Assembly (NCBI RefSeq): GCF_017812015.1
Contig: NZ_JADQTN010000001.1
Span: forward strand, 1,156,501-1,220,500
Source of the DNA: Pontixanthobacter sp. CEM42
GTDB taxonomy: Bacteria > Pseudomonadota > Alphaproteobacteria > Sphingomonadales > Sphingomonadaceae
DNA length: 64,000 nucleotides
Reading direction: 5' to 3'
Below are positions 17,408 through 27,086 of the stretch, in pieces; positions within the stretch are counted from its first letter, which is position 1, and each line of letters begins with the position of its first letter. Below the pieces are notes generated by a model. It saw nothing but the letters and a program-made list of their open reading frames with translations, did no database searches and was not told the origin of the DNA. The translations under genes and the position numbers were made by a program.

Positions 17408-18520
17408 ATGGGTTCTCAAATTATCAAGGGTCGCGGAGCGCAATCCGCGTTAGTCTCTCAGCGCTTTGGCTTAGCGGAAAGAGAATTGGACGGTGACTGG
17501 CATGATGCGATGGAAGCGCTTGCCCAAGAGGACGGCGGTCCGCCGGTAAAGCTGCGCACAACCGTCACTGAAGAACATCCCAAAACGATCCTCAGCTTCA
17601 ACCAATCACCTGACATTCCGTTTGATCGCTCGGTCAATGCCTATCGCGGGTGCGAGCATGGATGTGTATATTGTTACGCGCGTCCTACCCACGCCTATCA
17701 TGATCTCTCACCCGGCTTGGACTTCGAGACACAGCTGTTCGCCAAACCCAATGCGGCGAAACTGCTGCGCGACACTCTAGCAAAGCCAAAATACCGACCG
17801 CGTTGGATTGCAATGGGGACCAACACCGACCCGTATCAGCCAATCGAAGCGAGTTATCGGATCACTCGGGACATTCTGAAGCTGTGCCTCGACACGCGGC
17901 ATCCGGTGACAATCACCACAAAATCAGACCGCGTCCTGGCCGATATCGATCTGCTCGAGGAATTGGCAAAACGCAATCTCACCGCTGTGTCGATCTCCGT
18001 GACGACATTCGATCCACGCTTGTCCAGTCTTCTGGAACCCCGCGCCTCAGCCCCGCGCAAGCGCCTTGCCGCAATCAAGCGATTGGCCGCTGTAGGAGTG
18101 CCGACACACTGCTCAGTGTCGCCCATCATACCGGCTATAACGGATGATTTTATGGAGCAGATCATAGCGCAAGCTGGAGAAATCGGCGCGCGGTCAGCTG
18201 GCTGGATCCCACTGCGTCTACCGCATGAAGTCGCGCCTTTGTTTCGCGAATGGCTCGACGTTCACTATCCAGATCGCGCAGGCAAAGTGATGAGCATCGT
18301 CCGCTCGATCAGAGCCAAAAACGGGAAAGGCCGGGACAATGACCCCGACTTCAAAACGCGGATGAAACCCAAAGGCGTATGGGCCGACCTGTTCCGCTCG
18401 CGCTTCCGCCTTGCCTGCAAACGCGCGGGCCTGACCAGTCTCGACAACGACCCAAAATTTGAACTCGATTGCTCGCAATTTCGCAAACCGGAGATCGGCG
18501 GGCAAATGCGGTTGCTTTGA
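17408..18520 (+). CDS. PA0069-family radical SAM protein (SplB-like)
   Basis: A 370-residue radical SAM enzyme. The cluster motif is in NAYRGCEHGCVYCYARPTHAY (Cys-x3-Cys-x2-Cys, near residues 82-90), preceded by the family stretch SFNQSPDIPFDRS. AMGTNTDPYQPIE and SISVTTFDPRLSSLLEPRA follow in the barrel. This family is related to spore photoproduct lyase but found in non-sporulating bacteria, and its substrate is not established. The photolyase gene at 33825 is a separate DNA-repair enzyme, so a shared repair role is only speculation. Start ATG 17408. Confidence 0.9.
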   Translation: MGSQIIKGRGAQSALVSQRFGLAERELDGDWHDAMEALAQEDGGPPVKLRTTVTEEHPKTILSFNQSPDIPFDRSVNAYRGCEHGCVYCYARPTHAYHDLSPGLDFETQLFAKPNAAKLLRDTLAKPKYRPRWIAMGTNTDPYQPIEASYRITRDILKLCLDTRHPVTITTKSDRVLADIDLLEELAKRNLTAVSISVTTFDPRLSSLLEPRASAPRKRLAAIKRLAAVGVPTHCSVSPIIPAITDDFMEQIIAQAGEIGARSAGWIPLRLPHEVAPLFREWLDVHYPDRAGKVMSIVRSIRAKNGKGRDNDPDFKTRMKPKGVWADLFRSRFRLACKRAGLTSLDNDPKFELDCSQFRKPEIGGQMRLL

Positions 18521-18669
18521 ACGGTGTCGCTCGATCAATGTGAGTAACGCCACATAGGCTCTGCGGGCGTCGGGGTACCTTTTATTAACGATTACCGCAT
18601 AATTCTTCAAAAGTAGTTCGCTAAGAAAGCGGGCACAGGTCGTTGAAGCTTTAGAAGTAAGGCACTGAT

Positions 18670-18855
18670 ATGTCGAAGACAATCCAAGGAACTCTAGTCG
18701 CAGCAGTATTGCTGATCGTAATCGCAACCCTCTTCAACTCGACATTCGTCGCAGGCGGAAGCGGCGTGGTTCTGATTGTTGGATTGGCCTATGCCTACGT
18801 CGTCAGCAAACGGGAAGTCGAGCGTGGTGAGGTTGCCGGAGCGGATGCGACCTAA
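18670..18855 (+). CDS. Small two-segment membrane protein
   Basis: A 61-residue protein made almost entirely of two hydrophobic stretches (TLVAAVLLIVIATLF and VVLIVGLAYAYVV) followed by a charged tail KREVERGEVAGADAT. No family recognised. It stands alone after a 149-base gap. A perfect 7-bp stem with a three-base loop (18849-18865) covers its stop codon. It is likely real from the clear membrane pattern and the RBS-like AAGTAAGG upstream, but a function cannot be given. Confidence 0.6.
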   Translation: MSKTIQGTLVAAVLLIVIATLFNSTFVAGGSGVVLIVGLAYAYVVSKREVERGEVAGADAT

Positions 18856-18874
18856 TATTTAGGTCAAGCGGTCT

Positions 18875-19306
18875 TTACCCGAACCCGCCGCCAGCCTCTC
18901 CCGGCTCAAACCGCATAAGGCGGCTATCGACCAGCGCCGCAGTGCGATTCACCACTGCTAGCTGATATTCCGGGTCTTTGATCATTTCAAAGAACGCGCC
19001 GCTATTGGGGTATTGCGCGACGAAGCCTTCATGCCATTGCTTCGCATCGGGTCCAGTGACCATCGTTTGAAACGCACCGCGCCACACGATTTCGCCGCCG
19101 ACGCGCTGAAAGATCGGTCCGCTTGTCTTGCCATATTCCTGATAGGCGCGTTTGCCACTCCAGCCATTACCGTGATGCTCGTGCCCCTCGGGATATTCCG
19201 CGGACTCACGGAATTGCAACAGGTTGAGCATATGGATCGGCTGGTCGCGAAGTAGGTCTTTGAACGCCTGAAAATTGACCGGACTCGGGTCGATATACGT
19301 TGTCAT
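18875..19306 (-). CDS. DUF1330 family protein
   Basis: A 143-residue member of the DUF1330 / dimeric alpha-beta barrel group. It shows IHMLNLLQFRESAEYPEG and WRGAFQTMVTGPDAKQWHEGFVAQYP. The region PNSGAFFEMIKDPEYQLAVVNRTAAL is the usual helix-strand end of the domain. The start at 19306 has an AAGGGTGATGGA ribosome site; the frame upstream of it runs into the acyl-CoA synthetase gene. It sits four bases downstream of that gene and is probably co-transcribed with it. Activity is unknown. Confidence 0.85.
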   Translation of the reverse strand: MTTYIDPSPVNFQAFKDLLRDQPIHMLNLLQFRESAEYPEGHEHHGNGWSGKRAYQEYGKTSGPIFQRVGGEIVWRGAFQTMVTGPDAKQWHEGFVAQYPNSGAFFEMIKDPEYQLAVVNRTAALVDSRLMRFEPGEAGGGFG

Positions 19307-19310
19307 TCCA

Positions 19311-20924
19311 TCACCCTTCCAGCTTATAATTCTTGAACCGGTCGCGCAGATCCTTCTTCGATATCTTGCCGGTCGCTGTGTGCGGAATATCGTCAACAAA
19401 CTCGACCGCATCGGGCATCCACCATTTGGCGATCAGCGGCTTGAGGTGCTCGTTGATATCATCGGCAGTGACATTAGATCCCTCATTACGAACCACAAAC
19501 AATACGGGTCGCTCATCCCATTTAGGATGCGGCATGCCAACTGCTGCGGCTTCGGCCACTTCGGCATGACCCACGGCGGCATTTTCCAACTCGACCGAGC
19601 TAATCCACTCGCCGCCAGACTTGATCACATCCTTCGTACGGTCGGTCAGTTGCAGCGTGCCATCTGGATGGAGGATTCCAACATCACCAGTGTCAAACCA
19701 ACCATTCTCGTCGACGCAATCTTCCTCTGCCTTGAAGTATCGCTTGATAATCCATGGCCCGCGGATTTGCAGCGCGCCCGAACTTTTACCGTCGCGCGGT
19801 AGTTCTTTGGTCCAATCATCGAGATCGACGGTGCGCAGCTCGACACCGAAGATCGGACGCCCCTGCATCGCGGTCTTGTCGACTCTCTCTTCAAAGCTCA
19901 GATCGTCCCAATCCCAAGTCGGTCCGCCAACGGTACCAATGGGCGACGTCTCGGTCATACCCCAAGCGTGCTGCACCCGGGTGCCGTTTTTCATCAGTCG
20001 CTCGATCATGAAGCGCGGGCAGGCAGAACCACCGATTGTCGCGGCTTTTAGCTTAGGCAGATCGATGCCCTGCGCGTCGCAATATTGGAAATGCGCAAGC
20101 CAAACGGTCGGCACGCCAGCGCTGTCAGTCACCCCTTCGCGCTCCATCAGTTCGTGCAGCACTGCGGGCTCGTTACTGCAGGAGAATACGAACTTGATCC
20201 CCGCCATCGCGCCTGCATAGGGCAGTCCCCAACTGGCCGCGTGGAACATCGGAACAACGGGCAGCATGACACTGGCGGCGCTGAAGTTGAACGTTGATGG
20301 CTGAAGACCCGATACCGCGTGCAGCACGGTTGAGCCATGCTCATACTGGACGCCTTTGGGGTTGCCCGTCGTTCCGCTGGTATAGCAGATCATGCATGGA
20401 TCTGTGGCTTCGCCCATGATCCAGTTAAAGTCCCCGTCCTGGTCGCCAATCCAATCTTCGAAGGCAGGCGAATGCTCGGCGGAATCGAAGCAGATATAGT
20501 GCTCAACGGTGGTCCAGCGATCGCGCATCTTGTCGATGATCGGCTGGAACATTGCGTCATACAGCATCACCTTATCTTCGGCGTGATTGACGATATATTC
20601 GAGCTGGTCTTCGAACAGGCGCGGATTCACCGTGTGCAGCACCCCGCCCATTCCGGCGACGCCGTACCAACTCACCAGATGGCGCGAATGGTTCATCGCA
20701 AGGCTGGCCACACGCTCACCCTTCTTGATACCAAGCGCTTGAAGCGCCTGCGCCATTCTGAGCGCATCTGTGCGAATGCCTGCCCAATTGGTCCGTGTTT
20801 CATTGCCATCAGCCCAGCGCGTTACGATTTCACGAGCGCCGGATTCGCGTGCTGCATGATCGATCACATGGGTTATGCGCATGGTCCAATCATGTTGCAT
20901 CGCGCCCAGATTTGCTGCTGACAT
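19311..20924 (-). CDS. Fatty acyl-CoA synthetase (medium/long-chain, DmdB/AlkK-like)
   Basis: A 537-residue AMP-dependent synthetase. [21 protein letters not shown] is the ATP-binding P-loop, [14 protein letters not shown] the adenine motif, and [14 protein letters not shown] with [18 protein letters not shown] the hinge. [13 protein letters not shown] carries the catalytic lysine. The pattern resembles long-chain-fatty-acid and methylmercaptopropionate CoA ligases, and substrate range cannot be set by eye. The Met at 20924 follows GAGAGGATAACA; an in-frame start five codons further out is less well placed. It is divergent from a membrane protein gene, with a perfect 16-bp palindrome between. 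Confidence 0.9.
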   Translation of the reverse strand: MSAANLGAMQHDWTMRITHVIDHAARESGAREIVTRWADGNETRTNWAGIRTDALRMAQALQALGIKKGERVASLAMNHSRHLVSWYGVAGMGGVLHTVNPRLFEDQLEYIVNHAEDKVMLYDAMFQPIIDKMRDRWTTVEHYICFDSAEHSPAFEDWIGDQDGDFNWIMGEATDPCMICYTSGTTGNPKGVQYEHGSTVLHAVSGLQPSTFNFSAASVMLPVVPMFHAASWGLPYAGAMAGIKFVFSCSNEPAVLHELMEREGVTDSAGVPTVWLAHFQYCDAQGIDLPKLKAATIGGSACPRFMIERLMKNGTRVQHAWGMTETSPIGTVGGPTWDWDDLSFEERVDKTAMQGRPIFGVELRTVDLDDWTKELPRDGKSSGALQIRGPWIIKRYFKAEEDCVDENGWFDTGDVGILHPDGTLQLTDRTKDVIKSGGEWISSVELENAAVGHAEVAEAAAVGMPHPKWDERPVLFVVRNEGSNVTADDINEHLKPLIAKWWMPDAVEFVDDIPHTATGKISKKDLRDRFKNYKLEG

Positions 20925-20977
20925 TGTTATCCTCTCCAAGATTGCCGGTTGTTTTTTGCCACCATGCCTATGCTTGC

Positions 20978-20993
20978 CCGATTGCGCAATCGG
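20978..20993. promoter_or_regulatory. Perfect 16-bp palindrome in a divergent promoter region
   Basis: CCGATTGCGCAATCGG is its own reverse complement. It lies between the acyl-CoA synthetase start (20924) and the membrane protein start (21008), where a dimeric repressor could control either gene. TetR-type regulators of fatty-acid genes bind such sites, but no regulator gene is adjacent, so the role is inferred. Confidence 0.4.
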
Positions 20994-21007
20994 TCTAAGA
21001 AAGCATC

Positions 21008-21373
21008 ATGAGCCCGCTCAATGACATCAAAAACTTCATCGTCGAATTCAGCGGCCTCGCGAAAGATGCGCTGCATGTCTATGTCGCGTTGATTGTGTTC
21101 CTCGGCGCGTGCCTTATCTTCCGCTGGCGCGCATCCGAATGGAAACCATTGGCATTAGTTCTGGCGGTGGTTGTCATCGGCGAAATCATCGATATCCGCG
21201 ACACCATCACTATTGAAAAGCGTGTTCTTCTGGGCGGTCATTGGCACGACATCTGGAACACGATGCTCGCCCCCACGCTACTTTTCGTGCTGGCCAGATT
21301 TAGCAGCGTGTTTGAGAGACGCGCAGCAATTGTGCCCGAGGGCGAAGAATCAGGCGACGAGGCGGAGGTTTGA
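21008..21373 (+). CDS. Small integral membrane protein of unknown function
   Basis: A 121-residue protein with about three membrane segments (VYVALIVFLGACLIF, PLALVLAVVVIGEIID and MLAPTLLFVLARF). A hydrophilic loop DTITIEKRVLLGGHWHDIWN separates the second and third, and the C-terminus is acidic. No named family recognised. Its last 24 bases overlap the 3' end of dnaE on the other strand. Confidence 0.7.
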   Translation: MSPLNDIKNFIVEFSGLAKDALHVYVALIVFLGACLIFRWRASEWKPLALVLAVVVIGEIIDIRDTITIEKRVLLGGHWHDIWNTMLAPTLLFVLARFSSVFERRAAIVPEGEESGDEAEV

Positions 21374-24300
21374 CGCACCGCGCCGCGCCGTAAGAGCGAC
21401 TTTGTCGATGCCTTCTATGAGTGCCAACCTCTCGGCCAATTCGCCATCCAAAGCGTAATCACGGCCCAACCTGATCAGCGGTTCAACCTCACCGCCTGTT
21501 TTTAGCTGCACCAATACTTCGCCATAGCCGGGAGCACCGGGAGCAAGTTCCAATTTCAGATCGTGCAACGCAGCAGCATCGCTCAGTTCCATCCGCAGCA
21601 TCATCCGCGAACCGCCTTTGATCTCCTCCAAGGGCCTGCCTCCACGGATAGTCACGCGCGGTGGTTCATCGGGGCTCGGAGAATCCAGTTCGACATTCAA
21701 TAGTATGCAAGTGCTTTCCGATGCCCAGTTCTGGAAGTTTTCGACCAGTGATTCCTCGAAACACGCGGCACTGAACTGACCGGTGGAATCGGAGAAGTCA
21801 GCGCGCACAAAGTCCTTGCCCTTGCGGGTCTTGCCCTTGTTCACGCTCTCTACCATTGCCGCCATAACTGCGGCTTGGCGACCACCCGGAGGCGCACCAG
21901 CCTCCATCAGACTCTGAAAAGTCCTCGCTCCATTTGCGGAAGCAACTGCCCAATATTGCTGGACCGGATGCGCAGAGAAATAGAAGCCGAAATTCTCGCG
22001 CTCCTTAGCCATCTGCTCGGGCCGCGACCAGTCATCGATCTCTTTCAACCGCAGCGTGTCTTCGGCTTGATCTTCACCGCCGAACAACGCCACCTGACCA
22101 CTTTCCCGTTCGCGCGTCGCCGCATCGGCTACCGCAAGCAGCAGCTCGACATTGCCAAACAGCTTCCCTCGGTTGGGTTCAAGCTCGTCCAACGCTCCCG
22201 CACAGATCAGCCCTTCCAACTGACGCCGGTTCATTGAACCGGGCGGCAAGCGTTCGAACAGATCATTCAGGCTTTCGAACCAGCCATTCGCCTCCCTCTC
22301 TGCGGCGATCGACTCCATCGCTTTCTCACCGACATTGCGGATGCCGGCGAGAGCATAGCGGACGGCATAGCCATCATCGGTTTGCTCGACCGAATATTCG
22401 GCTTCAGAACGATTGATATCGGGCGGCGCGACTTCGATACCATGCCGCCGCGCATCATCGACAAACAGCGCCAGCTTCTCGGACTGATGCATATCGAAGC
22501 ACATCGAAGCAGCGTAGAACTCCTCGGGATAGTGCGCCTTCAACCAAGCCGTTTGATAGGCGAGTAAAGCATAGGCTGCCGCATGCGATTTGTTGAAGCC
22601 GTAACCGGCAAACTTGTCGATCAAATCGAACAGTTCGTTGGCCTTGGGCTTTTCGATCCCAGAAAGCTCTTTGCAGCCTTCGATGAAACGCGCGCGCTGC
22701 GAATCCATTTCTTTCTGGTCTTTTTTACCCATTGCGCGCCGAAGCAAATCGGCATCGCCCAGTGAGTATCCCGCAAGTATCTGCGCGGCCTGCATCACTT
22801 GTTCTTGGTAGACAAAAATCCCGTATGTCTCGGCCAAAATGCCTTCCAGCTTGGGATGCGGGTATTCGATCTCCGCTTCGCCATTCTTACGCTTTCCGAA
22901 CAGCGGAATGTTGTCCATCGGACCTGGGCGATAGAGCGAAACGAGGGCGATAATGTCACCGAAATTGGTCGGCTTCACTGCCGACAGCGTGCGCCGCATA
23001 CCTTCGGATTCAAGTTGGAACACCCCAACGGTATTGCCTGATTTCAGCAGATCATAGACCTTGGGATCATCCCAAGCGAGAGTGCCCAGATCAATCTCGA
23101 TCCCGCGCTTTTCCATCAGGTCGGTCGCCTTGCGCAACACCGACAGCGTTTTCAGGCCAAGGAAGTCGAACTTCACCAAGCCGCTGCTCTCGACATGCTT
23201 CATGTCGAACTGCGTCACCGGCATATCCGAACGCGGATCGCGATAAAGCGGCACAAGTTTCGCCAGCGGCCGATCGCCAATCACCACGCCAGCAGCGTGG
23301 GTCGAGGAGTTGCGCGGGAAGCCTTCCAGTTGCATCGCCAGATCGACGAGGCGCTTCACCTCATTATCGTTGTCATATTCGCGCTTGAAATCCGCGGCAC
23401 CGTTTAGGGCGCGCGGTAGAGTCCATGGGTCAGTCGGATGGTTCGGCACCATCTTGCAAAGCCGGTCCACCTGACCATAGCTCATCTGCAAAATACGGCC
23501 GGTATCGCGCAGCACAGCACGTGCTTTCAGCTTACCAAATGTGATGATCTGAGCGACGTGATCGCTGCCATATTTCTGCTGCACATAGCGGATCACTTCG
23601 CCGCGTCGCGTTTCGCAGAAATCGATGTCGAAGTCAGGCATTGATACACGTTCGGGGTTCAAGAAACGTTCGAACAGCAGGCCCAATTTCAGTGGATCAA
23701 GATCAGTAATAGTCAACGCCCAAGCGACGACAGAGCCCGCGCCCGAACCGCGCCCTGGTCCCACCGGAATGCCATTGTCTTTGGCCCATTTGATGAAGTC
23801 CGCAACGATCAGGAAGTACCCGGGGAAACCCATCCCGACGATCACATCGACTTCGAAATCGAGTCGATCGAAATAGGGTTTGCGCTCCTCCTCCGACATC
23901 TCACCATAGGGTGCGAGACGCTCCTCGAGACCTTTTCGCGCGTCGTCGGCAAGCGCTTTGGCTTCACCTTCCAGATCACCTGCAAGGCTGGGCAGAATCG
24001 GATCTCGATTGGGCGGCGCATAGGCACAGCGCTGGGCAATGGTCAGCGTGTTGGCGGTTGCTTCCGGAAGATCATCAAACAGTTCCTCCATCATCGCGGA
24101 TGATTTTACATATGCCTCGCGGTTGGAACGGGGGCGATCATCCGCATCGACTTGGGATGAGTTGGCAATACACAACATAGCATCGTGCGCCGCGAAGACA
24201 TGCGGCTCGGCGAAGAATGCGGGATTGGTCGCGACCAGCGGAAGATCGCGGGTATAGGCCAGATCGATCAACGCCTTCTCGGCCGCATCCTGCACCGCAT

Positions 24301-24823
24301 CATATTTGCGTGCCAGCTCGATATAAAGCCGGTCAGGGAACAGCCCCTGCAGCCGGTCGAGCAGCGCTTCGCCATGATCTTGCTGACCTTCGCCCAACAA
24401 TCGCGACAAAGCGCCCTCGTCTGCACCTGTCAGCGCAATCAAACCATCAGTATGACCTTCAAGATTGCTCAGCCGAACATGGGGTTCAAATTCCAGCGGG
24501 CGGTCAAGATGCGCCATGCTGACGAGATGGCAGAGGTTGTCATAACCCGTCGCATCCTGCGCATAGAGCGGCAGATAGTCGACTTGCTTGCCTTCTGCAT
24601 CGCGCGCGATACCTAGCAGCGTGCCGATTATTGGCTGAATGCCCTCATCCAAGCACGCCTTGGCAAACATGACTGCGCCATAGAGACCGTTTCGATCACA
24701 AATCGCGATCGCCGGAAAACCGCGTTCCTTCGCCAATTTGGCAATCTGTTTCGGATCAATCGCCGCCTCAAGCATCGAGTAAGACGACAGAACGCGAAGA
24801 GGAACGAAGGGAGCGAAAGCCAT
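21350..24823 (-). CDS. dnaE: DNA polymerase III alpha subunit
   Basis: A 1157-residue replicative polymerase of the DnaE1 type. The N-terminal PHP domain starts FVPLRVLSSYSMLEAAIDP. The palm carries MPDFDIDFCETRRGEVI with the catalytic aspartates, and GPGRGSGAGSVVAWAL precedes it. The helix-hairpin-helix, beta-clamp-binding and OB-fold regions follow at the C-terminus (residues about 850-1100). Length fits DnaE1 and not the shorter error-prone DnaE2/ImuC. It is an unlinked single gene, overlapping the convergent membrane protein gene by 24 bases. Confidence 0.98.
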   Translation of the reverse strand: MAFAPFVPLRVLSSYSMLEAAIDPKQIAKLAKERGFPAIAICDRNGLYGAVMFAKACLDEGIQPIIGTLLGIARDAEGKQVDYLPLYAQDATGYDNLCHLVSMAHLDRPLEFEPHVRLSNLEGHTDGLIALTGADEGALSRLLGEGQQDHGEALLDRLQGLFPDRLYIELARKYDAVQDAAEKALIDLAYTRDLPLVATNPAFFAEPHVFAAHDAMLCIANSSQVDADDRPRSNREAYVKSSAMMEELFDDLPEATANTLTIAQRCAYAPPNRDPILPSLAGDLEGEAKALADDARKGLEERLAPYGEMSEEERKPYFDRLDFEVDVIVGMGFPGYFLIVADFIKWAKDNGIPVGPGRGSGAGSVVAWALTITDLDPLKLGLLFERFLNPERVSMPDFDIDFCETRRGEVIRYVQQKYGSDHVAQIITFGKLKARAVLRDTGRILQMSYGQVDRLCKMVPNHPTDPWTLPRALNGAADFKREYDNDNEVKRLVDLAMQLEGFPRNSSTHAAGVVIGDRPLAKLVPLYRDPRSDMPVTQFDMKHVESSGLVKFDFLGLKTLSVLRKATDLMEKRGIEIDLGTLAWDDPKVYDLLKSGNTVGVFQLESEGMRRTLSAVKPTNFGDIIALVSLYRPGPMDNIPLFGKRKNGEAEIEYPHPKLEGILAETYGIFVYQEQVMQAAQILAGYSLGDADLLRRAMGKKDQKEMDSQRARFIEGCKELSGIEKPKANELFDLIDKFAGYGFNKSHAAAYALLAYQTAWLKAHYPEEFYAASMCFDMHQSEKLALFVDDARRHGIEVAPPDINRSEAEYSVEQTDDGYAVRYALAGIRNVGEKAMESIAAEREANGWFESLNDLFERLPPGSMNRRQLEGLICAGALDELEPNRGKLFGNVELLLAVADAATRERESGQVALFGGEDQAEDTLRLKEIDDWSRPEQMAKERENFGFYFSAHPVQQYWAVASANGARTFQSLMEAGAPPGGRQAAVMAAMVESVNKGKTRKGKDFVRADFSDSTGQFSAACFEESLVENFQNWASESTCILLNVELDSPSPDEPPRVTIRGGRPLEEIKGGSRMMLRMELSDAAALHDLKLELAPGAPGYGEVLVQLKTGGEVEPLIRLGRDYALDGELAERLALIEGIDKVALTARRGASNLRLVA

Positions 24824-24887
24824 TCTATAAGTATGTGGTCAAAGCGAGCGAAAGTGAAGGAGACAGGTGGGAGTTACCCCCCTATTC

Positions 24888-24913
24888 GTCATTGCCGTGA
24901 AAGCCGGAATGAC
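24888..24913. repeat. REP-like extragenic palindrome
   Basis: GTCATT, a spacer with CCG...CGG, then AATGAC form an imperfect 26-base hairpin. It resembles the GTCATTCCCGCGAAAGCGGGAATGAC type of extragenic palindrome common in sphingomonad and other alphaproteobacterial genomes. It lies in the 96-base gap between dnaE and the membrane protein gene at 24920. Only one copy is visible in this window, so repeat status is inferred from the known motif. Confidence 0.55.
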
Positions 24914-24919
24914 AACGTG

Positions 24920-25267
24920 TCAACCGGAAGGCGTTTGATCTTCAGCCTTCGCTGCGGCGATCTTCTTGCGCGTATCGCGGATGCTCGACCATGCGCCGTA
25001 GACAATCAGGACACCGAGGAAAATCCACACCCAGACCGGGATGTTATTCCCTACCAATGCCAGATAGAGATACGCCGACACAAAGAAGAAACCGGCGGCC
25101 ATCGTCGGCAGCAGCGTCGACTTGCCTGCTTTGGCATTGCGCACCAGCCAGCCGATCGACAGCAGGAAGAACGGGATGGCAGCGACGTAGATGCCGCCAA
25201 AAATATACGGATTCACGCCATATTCCGCGCCAAGCGACAGGAACCATTGGTTGATCGATTCGAGCAT
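24920..25267 (-). CDS. Small integral membrane protein of unknown function
   Basis: A 115-residue protein with three predicted membrane segments (FGGIYVAAIPFFLLSIGWLV, TLLPTMAAGFFFVSAYLYLAL and IPVWVWIFLGVLIVYGAW). A cytoplasmic-looking basic tail RDTRKKIAAAKAED follows. No named family recognised. It lies 50 bases downstream of the glutathione peroxidase gene on the same strand. Confidence 0.72.
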   Translation of the reverse strand: MLESINQWFLSLGAEYGVNPYIFGGIYVAAIPFFLLSIGWLVRNAKAGKSTLLPTMAAGFFFVSAYLYLALVGNNIPVWVWIFLGVLIVYGAWSSIRDTRKKIAAAKAEDQTPSG

Positions 25268-25317
25268 TGTGCCCTCCTAATTTCTTGGCCTGTCATTCGC
25301 CCGTGCAGCAAGAATGG

Positions 25318-25797
25318 TTACAGCAATTTCGCGATATCCTTCTCGATCCGCGCGGGTGTGTCCTGCGGCGCGTAGCGTTTCACAACTTCGCCATCGCGGT
25401 TGATCAGGAACTTGGTGAAGTTCCATTTGATTTTCTTGCTACCCATCAAGCCAGGTGCTTCGGCCTTCATCCAATCGAATAGCGGGCTCGCGCCTCCGCC
25501 ATTGACTTCAACCTTCTGCATTAGCGGGAATGTCAGTCCGAAATTGATTTTGCAGAACTGGTCGATCTCTTCTGCCGTTCCGGGTTCCTGACCGCCGAAT
25601 TGGTTGCAAGGGAAGCCAAGAACTTCAAAGCCTTGATCGCCGAACTTTTGATACAGTTCCTCGAGACCGTCATATTGCGGTGTAAATCCGCATTTGCTGG
25701 CGACATTGACCACCAGCAGGACTTTGCCTTTCTTATCGGACAGATCGAGATCCGATCCGTCGGATTTTTTCACGCTGAAATCGGCAATCGTGGTCAT
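25318..25797 (-). CDS. Glutathione peroxidase family (thiol peroxidase)
   Basis: A 159-residue peroxidase reducing H2O2 and organic peroxides with thioredoxin or glutathione. The peroxidatic Cys36 is in VVNVASKCGFTPQY. The active-site Gln is in LGFPCNQFGGQEPG and the Trp in WNFTKFLINRDG. It has cysteine, not selenocysteine, as usual for bacteria. A second conserved Cys in the NQF loop fits an atypical 2-Cys mechanism with thioredoxin (family knowledge). The start overlaps the stop of the upstream secreted-protein gene as ATGA, which rules out the longer in-frame reading. Confidence 0.95.
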   Translation of the reverse strand: MTTIADFSVKKSDGSDLDLSDKKGKVLLVVNVASKCGFTPQYDGLEELYQKFGDQGFEVLGFPCNQFGGQEPGTAEEIDQFCKINFGLTFPLMQKVEVNGGGASPLFDWMKAEAPGLMGSKKIKWNFTKFLINRDGEVVKRYAPQDTPARIEKDIAKLL

Positions 25798-26378
25798 TCT
25801 GTATCTTTCTGCCCGGCATCTGCCGTGGGTCTGTAAGTGAAATCGAAACTCGGGCCCCAACTTTCTCCTTCGTCGTAGGAGACCTCGCCGCGCTGGCGCA
25901 CCGAACCGTCCAGCTCATTTGGGGTGTAGGTCATGCGGATCAACCCGTCGCGTCCCGGTCCACCCACATTGGGCCACAAACCGGTGAGCACCATGCCGGT
26001 GCGAACACCCTGCCCTTTAAAATAGACTTGTCCGGGAGAGGAGCCGATCCATGTCTGCTCCCACATGTCTGTTTCGGGATTATACCCGCTGAGACTGCCA
26101 CCGGGATTTGGCCGTGCAGGCATCCAGTTTTCACGGATTGCGCAGCCATTGTAGAGTTTTTCGATTTTGCTCTGTGCTACAATACGCGGGGAGCCATCAG
26201 GGCGTCTATCGGCGCCAGTGACATAGACATCCCACTCGCCTACCCAAAAGTCGAACGCGTCGTAGTTTTCACCTTCGCAGGTAGGTGCTGGAGGAGGCGT
26301 AGCAGGCGGCGGAGCCTCAGTTTGCGCGACTGACTCTTGAGCCAATATCAGAGCGAGGAACGAAACTAGCATTTGCAA
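25794..26378 (-). CDS. Secreted protein of unknown function with FDFWVGEWDV motif
   Basis: A 194-residue protein with a signal peptide (LVSFLALILAQESVAQ), a Pro/Ala linker and a single beta-rich domain. That domain opens with FDFWVGEWDVYV and continues with IEKLYNGCAIRENW and a MTYTPN strand. The FWxGxWxV pattern is shared with DUF1579-like lipocalin-type proteins; I cannot assign a ligand. Its stop overlaps the glutathione peroxidase start, and it follows lolD by 33 bases, so it is probably part of the lolCD transcript. Confidence 0.75.
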   Translation of the reverse strand: MQMLVSFLALILAQESVAQTEAPPPATPPPAPTCEGENYDAFDFWVGEWDVYVTGADRRPDGSPRIVAQSKIEKLYNGCAIRENWMPARPNPGGSLSGYNPETDMWEQTWIGSSPGQVYFKGQGVRTGMVLTGLWPNVGGPGRDGLIRMTYTPNELDGSVRQRGEVSYDEGESWGPSFDFTYRPTADAGQKDTE

Positions 26379-26411
26379 ACCCTTTCTACGGATACTTCCG
26401 CACCGGGCCGC

Positions 26412-27086
26412 CTAATCGAGTGTGCCCTCGTGCAACCGTACCACACGGTCCATCTGTGACGCCAGTCGCTCATTATGCGTAGCAACCAGCGCTGCGCTGC
26501 GCTCGCCACGCACCAGTGCAAGAAACTGGTCGAGTACCTTGTCGGCTGTTGCCTCATCCAGATTTCCGGTGGGCTCATCTGCCAGCACCAATTGCGGACT
26601 GTTCGCCAAAGCGCGCGCGACAGCGACACGCTGCTGCTCACCGCCCGAAAGCTGGCTTGGACGGTGATCGAGCCTACCGCTGAGACCCAGCGACGTCAGC
26701 AATTCACGCGAACGTTCGGAAGCTACGTCGCGATCAACACCACGAACCAATTGCGGCAGTATCACATTCTCTTCGGCGTTAAAGTCGGGCAGCAAGTGAT
26801 GGAATTGATAGACAAAACCCATATGCGTCCGGCGCAGTTCCGTGCGCCCATCAGATGGCAATGCGCTCGCATCAATACCGCCAATCTCGATAGTGCCACC
26901 AAAGCCACCTTCGAGCAGTCCTACCGCCTGCAGCATTGTCGATTTACCCGAACCGGACGGGCCGAGCAGCGCGACAATCTCGCCAGGCTGGATTTCCAGA
27001 TTCACGCCGCGTAGCACATCGATGCGCACACCGCCCTGTTCGAAAGATCGAGTCAACCCCGATAGTTTGACGACCGGATCACTCAT
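26412..27086 (-). CDS. lolD: Lipoprotein-releasing ABC transporter ATP-binding protein
   Basis: A 224-residue ABC ATPase. Walker A is [14 protein letters not shown], the signature [15 protein letters not shown] and Walker [18 protein letters not shown]. It belongs to the LolD/MacB branch that works with FtsX-type permeases. Its start overlaps the 3' end of the lolC/E-like permease gene by eight bases, which gives the assignment: it energises release of outer-membrane lipoproteins from the inner membrane to LolA. Several predicted lipoproteins in this window would be clients (inference). Confidence 0.95.
   Translation of the reverse strand: MSDPVVKLSGLTRSFEQGGVRIDVLRGVNLEIQPGEIVALLGPSGSGKSTMLQAVGLLEGGFGGTIEIGGIDASALPSDGRTELRRTHMGFVYQFHHLLPDFNAEENVILPQLVRGVDRDVASERSRELLTSLGLSGRLDHRPSQLSGGEQQRVAVARALANSPQLVLADEPTGNLDEATADKVLDQFLALVRGERSAALVATHNERLASQMDRVVRLHEGTLD

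Noticed and set aside
18849-18865. Stem-loop as a terminator after the small membrane gene
   Set aside because: The stem (GACCTAA/TTAGGTC) is AT-rich and no U run follows; left as a structural curiosity.
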